A stretch of 9,204 nt of DNA from a bacterium (GTDB taxonomy: Bacteria > BMS3Abin14), in NCBI GenBank assembly GCA_022865845.1, contig JALHUC010000271.1, positions 1 through 9,204 of the forward strand, read 5' to 3'. The first letter of the stretch is position 1; each line of letters begins with the position of its first letter. Positions 1 through 8,947 of the stretch are shown here, in pieces. Under the pieces are notes generated by a model that was not told the DNA's origin, searched no databases, and saw only the letters and a program-made list of their open reading frames with translations. Made by a program: the position numbers and the translations under genes.

Positions 1-139
1 GGGGCTGATCTCCGCAGAACCTGATCCCCACCCCACCTGCACTCAGGTCCATAAGAGTGTACGGGTCACCTCCGCTTGCAGCCAGGGCGCTGTCGGATGC
101 TTTGAAACGGGGATCTTTTCTTTTTTCGTCCCAATTCAT
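1..139 (-). CDS. PilZ-domain protein, N-terminal part (cut by window edge)
   Basis: A reading frame opens at ATG 139-137 and runs off the left edge, giving 46 residues that begin MNWDEKRKDPRF. Two PilZ signatures for c-di-GMP binding are visible: RxxxR at residues 7-11 (RKDPR) and DxSxxG at 31-36 (DLSAGG), followed by VGIRF. The stretch from EKR to the end of the signature aligns without gaps to the PilZ protein just upstream (228-566), with about 12 of 37 residues identical, so the two look like tandem paralogues. PilZ proteins sense c-di-GMP and alter motility, polysaccharide synthesis or gene expression through partners; no output domain can be seen here. There is no strong ribosome binding site before the ATG, and the frame is open back to a TAA at 160-158, so the start is less sure than the identity. 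The gene follows its neighbour by 88 bp and may be co-transcribed with it. Confidence 0.8.
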   Translation of the reverse strand, partial: MNWDEKRKDPRFKASDSALAASGGDPYTLMDLSAGGVGIRFCGDQP

Positions 140-153
140 AATAATAGGATATT

Positions 154-212
154 GGGTTTAGGGTCTAAAGTGTCGGACTTCGCTAGACACTAGAAACCAG
201 ATACCAGAAACT
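154..212. repeat. 7-bp-period array, probably two opposed halves, between the PilZ genes
   Basis: Positions 185-212 are four exact-length heptamers on the plus strand: AGACACT, AGAAACC, AGATACC, AGAAACT (consensus AGAHACY). To the left, 154-174 reads GGGTTTA, GGGTCTA, AAGTGTC, which resembles the reverse complement of the right half (TGGTATC, TGGTTTC, TAGTGTC). The inner ends form a perfect 6-bp inverted repeat, AGTGTC 169-174 and GACACT 186-191, around an 11-nt loop. The right half is clear; the left half is degenerate and less certain. Confidence 0.65.
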
Positions 213-228
213 GGCGCTTTCGAGCGCC
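213..228 (-). terminator. Short GC hairpin at the stop codon of the PilZ gene
   Basis: GGCGCT (213-218) and AGCGCC (223-228) form a perfect 6-bp stem around a 4-base loop, TTCG on the plus strand and CGAA on the minus strand. The minus-strand stem starts at the last base of the TAG stop codon (230-228) of the PilZ gene. The downstream minus-strand sequence (AGTTTCTGG) has no real U-run. It is therefore either a weak intrinsic terminator or a 3'-end stabilising hairpin, not a textbook terminator. Confidence 0.45.
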
Positions 229-566
229 TAATTCTCAATACCCTTAAACAGCTCCAGGGCGCTCAACTGCTCAGCGGTGGGGTTCAGGAACTCCAGACCG
301 AGCCTGCGTTCCGAAATATAACTGAAAACGGCAACTCTTCCCACAGTCTCATCCCTTACTTTCCTGCATCGGACCTGGTCTATAATGACGCTTTTAGTGG
401 CGTTCAGAAGGTCCACGACCATCTCCTCCGGCAGCTCTTCTGATCCCTTATATCTGACTCCAATGCCGCTATCGCTAACATCGACAACCTGCGCGGGACC
501 ATTGAAACCAACCATAAAGGTCATTTCTGAAGCAGGATACCTGTTGTGTCTCCGTTTCTCCTCCAT
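228..566 (-). CDS. PilZ-domain protein, single-domain, 112 aa
   Basis: A single PilZ domain fills the 112 residues. The c-di-GMP binding signatures are RxxxR at residues 5-9 (RRHNR) and DxSxxG at 29-34 (DVSDSG), followed by IGVRY and a later strand ending RRLGLEFLNP. No signal peptide, membrane segment or output domain is visible, so it is a cytoplasmic stand-alone PilZ protein that presumably acts through a partner when it binds c-di-GMP. The start ATG 566-564 is supported by a good ribosome binding site, AGGGGAG at 574-580, with 7 nt spacing; an ATG 7 bases further upstream is out of frame. The gene lies 196 bp downstream of gyrA on the same strand, and a second PilZ gene follows. The specific target cannot be told from the sequence. 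Confidence 0.9.
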   Translation of the reverse strand: MEEKRRHNRYPASEMTFMVGFNGPAQVVDVSDSGIGVRYKGSEELPEEMVVDLLNATKSVIIDQVRCRKVRDETVGRVAVFSYISERRLGLEFLNPTAEQLSALELFKGIEN

Positions 567-589
567 TCTGCATCTCCCCTGGTAAGGAT

Positions 590-664
590 TGTGTCTATGT
601 GTCTACGTGTCCAGGTGTCAATGTGCTTAGATACTTAGTAGATACCTGGATACTTAGATACGCT
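590..664. repeat. 8-bp-period array in two opposed halves, PilZ-gyrA spacer
   Basis: Positions 590-629 are five consecutive octamers: TGTGTCTA, TGTGTCTA, CGTGTCCA, GGTGTCAA, TGTGCTTA. Positions 630-664 continue as GATACTTA, a 3-bp break (GTA), GATACCTG, GATACTTA, GATACGCT. Read on the other strand, the second half gives TAAGTATC and CAGGTATC. These match the first half in rotated register (TACGTGTC, CAGGTGTC) at 6-7 of 8 positions, so the two halves are inverted relative to each other. The array starts about 10 bp upstream of the ribosome binding site of the PilZ gene. The rest of this spacer (665-762) shows no other repeat. Confidence 0.8.
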
Positions 665-762
665 CTACGCACCTACTGATCGTCCTCAATTGGCAGCCGG
701 TACTGCTCCGCTTTTTCACCCGATTGCCCCGTCGCCCATTTATCGCGCCGGATCTTGCCCCT

Positions 763-3207
763 TCAGTCCTCTCCCTCCTGGATCAGTGCGACGGAAACAA
801 CCTTTTCCTCCGCATCGGACATGTCGATGAGCTTGACCCCCTGGCTGGACCGGGAATAGACCGAAATCCCCGCCACCGGAATACGTATAAGCCGCCCCTT
901 GTTGGTGATGACCATTATCTCTTCCTCGCTGCCAACTTGCAAGGTCCCTACCAGGTTGCCGATCTTGTCTGATACCTTGACCGCCCTGACACCTTTCCCC
1001 CCACGTCCGATAGGGTTGTACTCCTTCATGGGGGTTCTTTTGCCATAACCACGTTCCGTAACAGTGAGCAAATAGGCAGCATCATTGACGACCTCCATAC
1101 CCACCACATTGTCCCCCTTGCCAAGCCTAATGCCTCTGACGCCCCTGGCACTTCTGCCCATAGGTCTTGCGTCCGTTTCCTTGAAGCGAATTCCCTGCCC
1201 ATGGTTGGAGGTAAGCAAGAGATGGCGACTGCCGTCGGTCAGGGCCGAGGCGATGAGCCGATCCCCTTCGTCCAATCCCAACGCAATGATGCCTCCTGCC
1301 CTCGGGTGGGAATAGGATTTAAGCGATGTCTTTTTGATCACACCCCTCTCGGTACCCATGACTATGAAGTGGTCGTCGGTGAATTCACGCACCGGCAGGA
1401 AAGCTGTAACCTCCTCGCCACCACCCAGGTTGAGAAGGTTGATGATGGCCTTGCCCCTGGCAGCCCTGCCCATCTGGGGAAGTTCGTGCACCTTCATCCA
1501 GTGAACACGCCCTTGGTCGGTGAAATAAAGAATATAACTGTGTGTCGAAGCCACAAAGATGTGCTCTGCGAAATCCTCGGCCCTCATGGACATGCCGGCC
1601 AGCCCTTTGCCCCCACGATGCTGTGACCGGTAAAGAGAGAGGGAGGTGCGCTTGACATAGCCTGCATGGGAAACGGTAACCAGCACCTCCTCGTCAACGA
1701 TGAGATCCTCCAAAGACATTTCATGGGTGTCCAGTATGATCTCGGTGCGCCTGTCGTCCCCGTATCTATCCCTGATCTCTTTGAGTTCCTCAACGATGAC
1801 CACGTACAGTTTTTTCTCGTCTGAGAGAATCCCCTTGAGCCGGCTGATCTCGGCAAGGACATCTTTTAACTCCTGCTCTATTTTCTCCCGCTCCAAACCG
1901 GTCAGGCGGGACAACCGCATTTCCAGAATGGCGTTAGCCTGGAGTTCGGTCAGCCCGAAGCGGCCCATGAGACCTTCCCGTGCGGTGGGCACATCCTTGG
2001 ACTTCCTGATCAACTCGACCACCGCGTCGATATTGTCCAGGGCTATCTTCAAGCCCTCCAGAATATGGGCACGCTGCTCAGCCCTGGTGAGCAGGAAGCG
2101 GGTTCTTCGGGTAACGACCTCAACCCTGAAATCGATAAAATGGCCCAGGACCTGCTTTAAAGTGAAGGTCACCGGCTGGTTGCGGTGTATGGCCAGCAGC
2201 TGGACACCGAAAGTGGTCTTCATCTGGGTCTGGGCGTAAAGCTGGTTCAGGAGGATCTCGGCGCCCTCTTCCTGCTTGAGTTCGATGACGATGCGCATCC
2301 CATCTCGATCCGATTCGTCCCTGAGGTCTGAGATCCCGTCGATCTTTTTCTCTTTGACTAATTCTGCAATCTTCTCAATGAGCCTGGCCTTGTTGACCTG
2401 GTAAGGCAGCTCTGTGACCACGATGGCAGATTTTCCCTTTTGGTGGCGCTCGATAACAGTGCGGGCACGTATCTGTATAGACCCCCGCCCCTTACTGTAG
2501 GCATCCCGGACGCCCTGAATCCCGTAAATGAACCCCCCCGTGGGGAAGTCCGGCGCCGGCAGCACCGCCATGAGCTCCTCTACTGAAACCTCCGGCTTAT
2601 CGATGAGCAGGAAACAGGCGTTGATGACTTCAACCAGGTTATGGGGCGGGATGTTGGTGGCCATTCCCACTGCGATCCCGGAAGAGCCGTTTACGAGAAG
2701 GTTGGGAAACCCCGCGGGCAGTACGAGGGGCTCGGTAAGGGTGTCGTCATAGTTGGGCCCGTACTCCACTGTATCCTTTTCCAGGTCCTCCATGAGTTCG
2801 CTGGCCAGCCTCTTCATGCGGCTCTCTGTATACCGCATGGCCGCAGCCGAATCCCCATCCACCGACCCGAAGTTGCCCTGGCCGTCTATCAGGGGATAGC
2901 GAAGGGAGAAGTCCTGGGCCATGCGTACGATGGTGTCGTAGGCTGCCTGATCTCCGTGGGGATGGTATTTACCGATAACATCACCGACGATACGGGCCGA
3001 TTTTTTATGGGCCTTGTTGTAAACGTTTCCAAGGTCCTGCATGGCGTACAATATGCGGCGGTGAACCGGCTTGAGTCCATCACGCACATCGGGAAGAGCC
3101 CTTCCCACGATAACGCTCATGGCGTAATCGAGGTACGAGGTCTTCATCTCGTCTTCGATGTTAATGTTCTCTATAGGTGCGTTGGTGGTGTTGATCAGGT
3201 CGCTCAT
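763..3207 (-). CDS. gyrA: DNA gyrase subunit A
   Basis: This is the breakage-reunion subunit of gyrase (814 aa). With GyrB it forms A2B2, which introduces negative supercoils using ATP. The N-terminal winged-helix/tower part includes [20 protein letters not shown] (residues 25-44). The quinolone-determining segment ends [11 protein letters not shown] (81-91), and the catalytic tyrosine is Tyr126 in AAMRYTE. The C-terminal DNA-wrapping beta-pinwheel starts near residue 505 and carries the GyrA box QHRGGKG at 529-535. That box separates gyrase from topoisomerase IV ParC. The length is near the family norm. The start ATG 3207-3205 follows a weak GAGG at 3219-3222. At the position of E. coli Ser83 there is Gln87, while the E. 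coli Asp87 equivalent is kept (Asp91). The frame stays open for 29 codons beyond the TGA (see findings). gyrB lies 169 bp upstream. Confidence 0.98.
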   Translation of the reverse strand: MSDLINTTNAPIENINIEDEMKTSYLDYAMSVIVGRALPDVRDGLKPVHRRILYAMQDLGNVYNKAHKKSARIVGDVIGKYHPHGDQAAYDTIVRMAQDFSLRYPLIDGQGNFGSVDGDSAAAMRYTESRMKRLASELMEDLEKDTVEYGPNYDDTLTEPLVLPAGFPNLLVNGSSGIAVGMATNIPPHNLVEVINACFLLIDKPEVSVEELMAVLPAPDFPTGGFIYGIQGVRDAYSKGRGSIQIRARTVIERHQKGKSAIVVTELPYQVNKARLIEKIAELVKEKKIDGISDLRDESDRDGMRIVIELKQEEGAEILLNQLYAQTQMKTTFGVQLLAIHRNQPVTFTLKQVLGHFIDFRVEVVTRRTRFLLTRAEQRAHILEGLKIALDNIDAVVELIRKSKDVPTAREGLMGRFGLTELQANAILEMRLSRLTGLEREKIEQELKDVLAEISRLKGILSDEKKLYVVIVEELKEIRDRYGDDRRTEIILDTHEMSLEDLIVDEEVLVTVSHAGYVKRTSLSLYRSQHRGGKGLAGMSMRAEDFAEHIFVASTHSYILYFTDQGRVHWMKVHELPQMGRAARGKAIINLLNLGGGEEVTAFLPVREFTDDHFIVMGTERGVIKKTSLKSYSHPRAGGIIALGLDEGDRLIASALTDGSRHLLLTSNHGQGIRFKETDARPMGRSARGVRGIRLGKGDNVVGMEVVNDAAYLLTVTERGYGKRTPMKEYNPIGRGGKGVRAVKVSDKIGNLVGTLQVGSEEEIMVITNKGRLIRIPVAGISVYSRSSQGVKLIDMSDAEEKVVSVALIQEGED

Positions 3208-3228
3208 TTATTGTCTCGCCTCGATTTA

Positions 3229-3260
3229 GAATGTAGCATGTGGAATGTAGAACGTAGAAT
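3229..3260. repeat. 7-bp-period array GAATGTA, gyrA side of the gyrB-gyrA spacer
   Basis: On the plus strand the units are GAATGTA, GCATGTG, GAATGTA, GAACGTA and a partial GAAT, in strict 7-bp register. The array lies just upstream of the weak gyrA ribosome binding site. It is the inverse of the array at 3337-3371: aligned arm to arm, about 24 of 32 positions can pair. Confidence 0.85.
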
Positions 3261-3269
3261 AAAAGCTTT

Positions 3270-3303
3270 GCTATCAAAAAGACCTGTATTCTTTTTGCCT
3301 AGC
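3270..3303. other. A/T-rich imperfect hairpin between the two opposed arrays
   Basis: CAAAAAGA (3275-3282) pairs with TCTTTTTG (3290-3297) around a 7-nt loop. It is extended across a small internal mismatch by GCTA (3270-3273) with TAGC (3300-3303). It sits near the middle of the gyrB-gyrA spacer, flanked by the two arrays. It is not GC-rich, so I do not call it a terminator. Confidence 0.5.
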
Positions 3304-3336
3304 GCCCCTTCTCTGGCAGAGATAGATTTAATTTGA

Positions 3337-3371
3337 ACCCTTCCACATTCTATGTTCTGCATTCTACATTC
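3337..3371. repeat. 7-bp-period array TACATTC, gyrB side of the gyrB-gyrA spacer
   Basis: On the plus strand the heptamers are ACCCTTC (degenerate), CACATTC, TATGTTC, TGCATTC, TACATTC. TACATTC is the exact reverse complement of GAATGTA, the unit of the array at 3229-3260. The array ends 5 bp from the gyrB stop codon (3379-3377). Confidence 0.85.
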
Positions 3372-3376
3372 TGCCT

Positions 3377-6058
<2,682 letters not shown>

Positions 6059-6099
6059 CTTTATAGCAGCCGGCCAACAGTTACTAATGAACGATCCAA

Positions 6100-7275
6100 T
6101 CATTTCTGCGGTTTCAACAGGCCCTCTTCAACCATCCAGACCTTGCCCTCTTCAGCCGGCAGAAACATATACTCCTCGCCGGTGGTAGAGATGAAGCACT
6201 GGGCCTGGGTTCCTCTTATAATGCTCCCAAGGGCCTTCCTCTTCGTTTCATCCAGTTCCGATGCCACGTCATCGAGCAGGATCAGCGGCCACGTGCCGAT
6301 CATCCGGTGAAAGATGACAGCCAGGGCCAACTTGAACGCAAGGACTGCACTTCTTTTTTGTCCCTGAGAGCCGTACCGGGCGAGGTCTGTGTTCGGGTTC
6401 TCTTTACCCAGGGTAAAAATGATATTATCCCGATGCGGTCCCGCCAGGGTGTGCCCGTTTCTGGCCTCCCTCTCGGCAAGGCCAGACAGGCTTGTGAGGA
6501 TGCTGTTCTCTATGGACCTGCCGCCCTGTGCCGGTCCCGTGAAGGGGTCCTCTTTCCCCGCGGCAGGATCTTCCTGGCTCCCACCTCCTGCATCGGTTCC
6601 CCTGTGGGAGGCGATGTAGGTAAGGCCAAGCCCCTTGCCCAGCCCGAGCCGCTCACCCAGCTCTTCCATTACCGGATGCAGATCCCTTATGAGCTGTTGC
6701 CGCCGTTCCACCAGAATCGCGCCGGAAGAAGCAAGAGCTTGGTTCCAGCTCTTGAGCTCCGCTGGCGATGCCCTGCCTCTTCTGAGAAGGGCGTTTCTCT
6801 GGCGCAGCACCAGGAGATATCTCCTGTACTCCGTTACATAGTGGGGTGTGACCTCGAAAACCGAACGATCAATCACCCTGCGCCGCCACGAGGGAGAACC
6901 ACCTACAAGACCTACATCTTCAGGAATGAAGTGAACGATCTTCAGGGCCTGCAGGTATTCTTCAGGAGAGTTTACCTTTTGTTCATCCAGGAACTGGGTG
7001 CGCCCCTTGCGTGTCAGGGCAAAGGCAAGCGTTCTCTCCATCCCTTCTGAGGCAACGCCTCCCGAGACACGGCACATGCTTTCGCCGTGCCCTATCATCT
7101 CGGTTCTTCCCGCTGCCCGGAAGGAGCGCAAGCTCCCAAGGTAGCCCACAGCTTCCAGGAAGTTGGTCTTCCCTTGTCCATTCCGACCGAGGAGCAGGTT
7201 GTAGCGGGGATGCAACTGCACTTTTTGCCGCCCCATGTTCCGGAAGCGGTCCAGATCCACCCACTGCAGCCTCAT
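6100..7275 (-). CDS. recF: DNA replication and repair protein RecF
   Basis: RecF is an SMC/ABC-type ATPase that with RecO and RecR loads RecA at single-strand gaps and stalled forks. Walker A is GRNGQGKT (residues 30-37). The ABC signature is YGSQGQKR (301-308). Walker B and the D-loop are LILLDDVASELD (331-342). The arm between them contains the conserved FIPEDVGLVGGSPSWRRR (116-133) and HTLAGPHRD (275-283). The length of 391 aa exceeds E. coli RecF (357), mostly through a Gly/Asp/Pro-rich insertion at about 226-254. ATG 7275-7273 begins 2 bp after the dnaN TGA (7280-7278), with no clear ribosome binding site of its own, so translation is probably coupled to dnaN. Confidence 0.97.
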   Translation of the reverse strand: MRLQWVDLDRFRNMGRQKVQLHPRYNLLLGRNGQGKTNFLEAVGYLGSLRSFRAAGRTEMIGHGESMCRVSGGVASEGMERTLAFALTRKGRTQFLDEQKVNSPEEYLQALKIVHFIPEDVGLVGGSPSWRRRVIDRSVFEVTPHYVTEYRRYLLVLRQRNALLRRGRASPAELKSWNQALASSGAILVERRQQLIRDLHPVMEELGERLGLGKGLGLTYIASHRGTDAGGGSQEDPAAGKEDPFTGPAQGGRSIENSILTSLSGLAEREARNGHTLAGPHRDNIIFTLGKENPNTDLARYGSQGQKRSAVLAFKLALAVIFHRMIGTWPLILLDDVASELDETKRKALGSIIRGTQAQCFISTTGEEYMFLPAEEGKVWMVEEGLLKPQK

Positions 7276-7277
7276 GA

Positions 7278-8399
7278 TCAGATGCGCATAGGCATGATGA
7301 CCGCTAGATAGTCTACTTCCCCCTTCTGGGAAACAACACAGGGGCTGAGTTCGTCCTTCAATCCGAATTCAATAAGTTCTGAATCCATTGATGTCAGAGT
7401 GTCGAGCATATAGCGCGCGTTAAATGTGACCTCAATATCGTCACCGGAGTATTTAATGGGAACTGCCTCGGTGGCCGTTCCGAGGTCCGGGTTGTTAATG
7501 TGGATCGTTACGTTGCCTCCCCCGAAGTTGAATTTTATCGCCCTGGAGCGTTCCGAGGACAGGAGGGACACGCGTCGTATGGCGTGTATCATGGCCTCCC
7601 TGTCGATCTCCGCTACGTGGGTCCTGTCTTCAGGAACCACCTGGTGATAGTTCGGAAAAGACATGTCAATAAGACGTGTGGTCAAAACGATGGAGTCTTT
7701 TCTGAAAACCCCATGCTGCTTCTGGAAGTCCACCTCAATCGTCTCGTTTTCTCCCTCCTCAAGAAGTTTTCGTACCTCGTTGAGAGATTTTCTCGGAATA
7801 ACAACGCTTTCACCGGGTCGGATGTTTCCTTCAGCTGCTTTTTCCACAAGAGCCAACCGGTGACCATCTGTGGCCACAAGTCGTAGAACTCCGCTGCCGT
7901 CCTTCTCCTCCATTTCGAAGAGAATCCCTGTCAGGTTATAGCGTGTTTCATCAGTAGAGGCAGCATAAATGGTTTTCTTGATCATATCCTTGAAGTTGCC
8001 GGCATTCAGTGTAAGGAAATTACCCTCTTCGTAGGTGGGAAGGTTCGGATAGTCCTGTGCTGGAAGACCTTTCAGCTCAAAAGAGGAACTCCCGCAGGTG
8101 ATCTCTGAAAGATTGTCCTCTTTTACCTGGACAGTCAGGACCGCTTCAGCGGGAAGCTCTTTGATAATCTCGAAAAGTTTTCTGGCTGAAAGGGTAATTG
8201 ATCCCTGACTCTTGATAGATGCATCCACATAACCGCTGATGCCTACTTCCATGTCGGTAGCAAGTATTTTGAGTCTGTCATCTGTTCCATCGATGAGGAC
8301 ATTACTCAAAATGGGGACTGTGTTTTTCCGTTCAACTATATTCTGAACGCGGGACAACCCCTGAAGGAAATCCTCCCTGTTGACTGAAAAGGTCAGCAC
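7278..8399 (-). CDS. dnaN: DNA polymerase III beta subunit (sliding clamp)
   Basis: DnaN forms the ring-shaped dimer that tethers polymerase III to DNA and serves as a hub for repair and replication partners. The 373-aa product starts MLTFSVNREDFLQGLSRVQ, has the domain-1 segment NTVPILSNVLI and the middle-domain segment LVATDGHRLALV, and ends in YLAVIMPMRI, the conserved tail next to the partner-binding cleft. The start is GTG 8399-8397. AGGAGG at 8407-8412 lies 7 nt upstream, and this gives the family-normal length and N-terminus. A TTG at 8405-8403 is too close to that site. The frame stays open upstream to an ATG at 8504, but the extra 35 residues look non-homologous. It overlaps no gene and sits 2 bp before recF. 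Confidence 0.97.
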   Translation of the reverse strand: MLTFSVNREDFLQGLSRVQNIVERKNTVPILSNVLIDGTDDRLKILATDMEVGISGYVDASIKSQGSITLSARKLFEIIKELPAEAVLTVQVKEDNLSEITCGSSSFELKGLPAQDYPNLPTYEEGNFLTLNAGNFKDMIKKTIYAASTDETRYNLTGILFEMEEKDGSGVLRLVATDGHRLALVEKAAEGNIRPGESVVIPRKSLNEVRKLLEEGENETIEVDFQKQHGVFRKDSIVLTTRLIDMSFPNYHQVVPEDRTHVAEIDREAMIHAIRRVSLLSSERSRAIKFNFGGGNVTIHINNPDLGTATEAVPIKYSGDDIEVTFNARYMLDTLTSMDSELIEFGLKDELSPCVVSQKGEVDYLAVIMPMRI

Positions 8400-8406
8400 C
8401 TTCAAC

Positions 8407-8412
8407 CCTCCT
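8407..8412 (-). promoter_or_regulatory. Ribosome binding site deciding the dnaN GTG start
   Basis: A perfect AGGAGG on the minus strand with 7 nt to GTG 8399-8397. It rules out the longer reading frame starting at 8504. Confidence 0.85.
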
Positions 8413-8478
8413 GTTCTCGGGCGGCAGCCCGTTTGGGACGAATATTTTAGTGGTTCTGAAAGTGTCCTCTCTCGATAA

Positions 8479-8513
8479 CCTCGCCAAAAATCTCTTTTGG
8501 CCATTTTGCGAGG
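8479..8513 (-). promoter_or_regulatory. Competing hairpins upstream of dnaN
   Basis: On the plus strand GCCAAAA (8483-8489) pairs perfectly with TTTTGGC (8495-8501) around a 5-nt loop. The same left segment, CCTCGC-C-AAAA (8479-8489), can instead pair with TTTTGCGAGG (8504-8513) with a single bulged base. Only one of the two structures can form at a time. In a dnaN transcript these lie about 80-115 nt before the start codon. A regulatory role is inference. Confidence 0.4.
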
Positions 8514-8535
8514 CGGTCACGTCTTGCCGTGATCC

Positions 8536-8559
8536 CCCGCCAGTCACGCCGATGGCGGG
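8536..8559. other. GC-rich inverted repeat in the dnaN leader region
   Basis: CCCGCCA (8536-8542) and TGGCGGG (8553-8559) form a perfect 7-bp stem with a 10-nt loop. It is not followed by a T-run on either strand, so it is reported only as a structure. Confidence 0.45.
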
Positions 8560-8563
8560 ACTG

Positions 8564-8591
8564 ATTGATGGATTTATTCGAGTCCATCAAT
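8564..8591. other. Perfect 9-bp inverted repeat left of the origin core
   Basis: ATTGATGGA (8564-8572) and TCCATCAAT (8583-8591) are exact reverse complements separated by 10 bp. A helix-turn-helix regulator site or an RNA hairpin in the dnaN leader are both possible; the sequence alone does not decide. Confidence 0.5.
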
Positions 8592-8607
8592 ATTCACTGT
8601 TGGGCGC

Positions 8608-8616
8608 TGTGGTTAT
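8608..8616 (-). other. DnaA-box-like 9-mer left of the AT-rich element
   Basis: Minus-strand ATAACCACA has two mismatches to TTATCCACA. The identical 9-mer recurs at 9043-9051, so the two enclose the origin core. Confidence 0.35.
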
Positions 8617-8723
8617 CTGAAAAGACACACCTACACTGGTTTTCTGGCTTACTATTGCCTGAAAATATAACGGAAAATAAAATATACTCCGTCGCATTTT
8701 ACACGAACGGTGTACCGTAAAGC

Positions 8724-8759
8724 AACACTTAACACTTTAATTTTATTTATATAAAAAGA
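8724..8759. other. AT-rich duplex-unwinding element
   Basis: Two direct copies of AACACTT (8724-8730, 8731-8737) are followed by 20 consecutive A/T bases (8738-8757). It directly precedes the trio-like triplets, as expected for the strand-opening site of an origin. Confidence 0.6.
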
Positions 8760-8799
8760 TAGTAATAGGAGTAGTAGGCCCTGGGGATTGTGTGGAAAT
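8760..8799. other. Candidate basal unwinding system: DnaA-trios, GC block, DnaA box
   Basis: Read 5' to 3' on the plus strand, 8760-8777 is TAG TAA TAG GAG TAG TAG. Five of the six fit the DnaA-trio pattern (3'-[G/A]A[T/A]-5'). Next come a GC-rich block (8778-8786) and, at 8791-8799, TGTGGAAAT. Its complement ATTTCCACA has one mismatch to the relaxed box TTWTNCACA. The order AT-rich, trios, GC block, box, and the box orientation, match the arrangement described for the basal unwinding system of bacterial origins. Confidence 0.6.
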
Positions 8800-8872
8800 C
8801 TTCGTAATGTCCTGATTAATGTACAAAAAGCAAGGGGCTTGTGTTGTGGAGTTGTTCGGGGAAGAATCCGGT

Positions 8873-8881
8873 TGTTCCACA
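8873..8881 (+). other. DnaA-box-like 9-mer
   Basis: TGTTCCACA has one mismatch to TTWTNCACA. A second, weaker plus-strand site, AAATCCACA, lies at 8901-8909 with two mismatches. Confidence 0.4.
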
Positions 8882-8938
8882 GCTTAAAATGCCAAGAGAG
8901 AAATCCACAGGTTTGTAGACAGGGTTGGGAACAGGGTG

Positions 8939-8947
8939 TGGGGATAA
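8939..8947 (-). other. DnaA-box-like 9-mer, the closest match to TTATCCACA
   Basis: Minus-strand TTATCCCCA differs from TTATCCACA at one position. It abuts the left arm of the long inverted repeat at 8948-9036. Confidence 0.45.

Noticed and set aside
590..664. CRISPR array
   Set aside because: Units are 8 bp with no unique spacers and no cas genes nearby; this is a short-period tandem repeat.
693..716. GCAG/CTGC hairpin followed by TTTTT on the plus strand, as a terminator
   Set aside because: The stem is only 4 bp, the T-run starts 5 nt after it, and no plus-strand gene ends there.
763..765. TGA at the end of gyrA as a selenocysteine codon
   Set aside because: No convincing SECIS-like hairpin directly follows it, and GyrA has no known selenocysteine; the stop gives a normal family length.
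2641..3336. 231-codon plus-strand open frame
   Set aside because: It lies antisense to the 5' part of gyrA and runs into the repeat-bearing spacer; the product has no recognisable domain and the minus-strand gene is certain.
6307..7050. 247-codon plus-strand open frame
   Set aside because: It is entirely antisense to recF, whose Walker A, signature and Walker B motifs are intact; the plus-strand product is composition-driven.
8400..8504. 35-codon upstream extension of dnaN from an ATG at 8504
   Set aside because: The family N-terminus begins at the GTG at 8399, which has a perfect AGGAGG 7 nt upstream; the extension contains hairpins and no family similarity.
8700..8760. sigma70-type promoter for dnaN (TTGCTT, 18 bp, TAAAAT on the minus strand) and a nearby ACGGT-GT-ACCGT near-palindrome at 8707-8718
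   Set aside because: The -35 matches only three of six positions and such A/T-rich sequence gives many chance -10 matches; I cannot separate it from the unwinding element.
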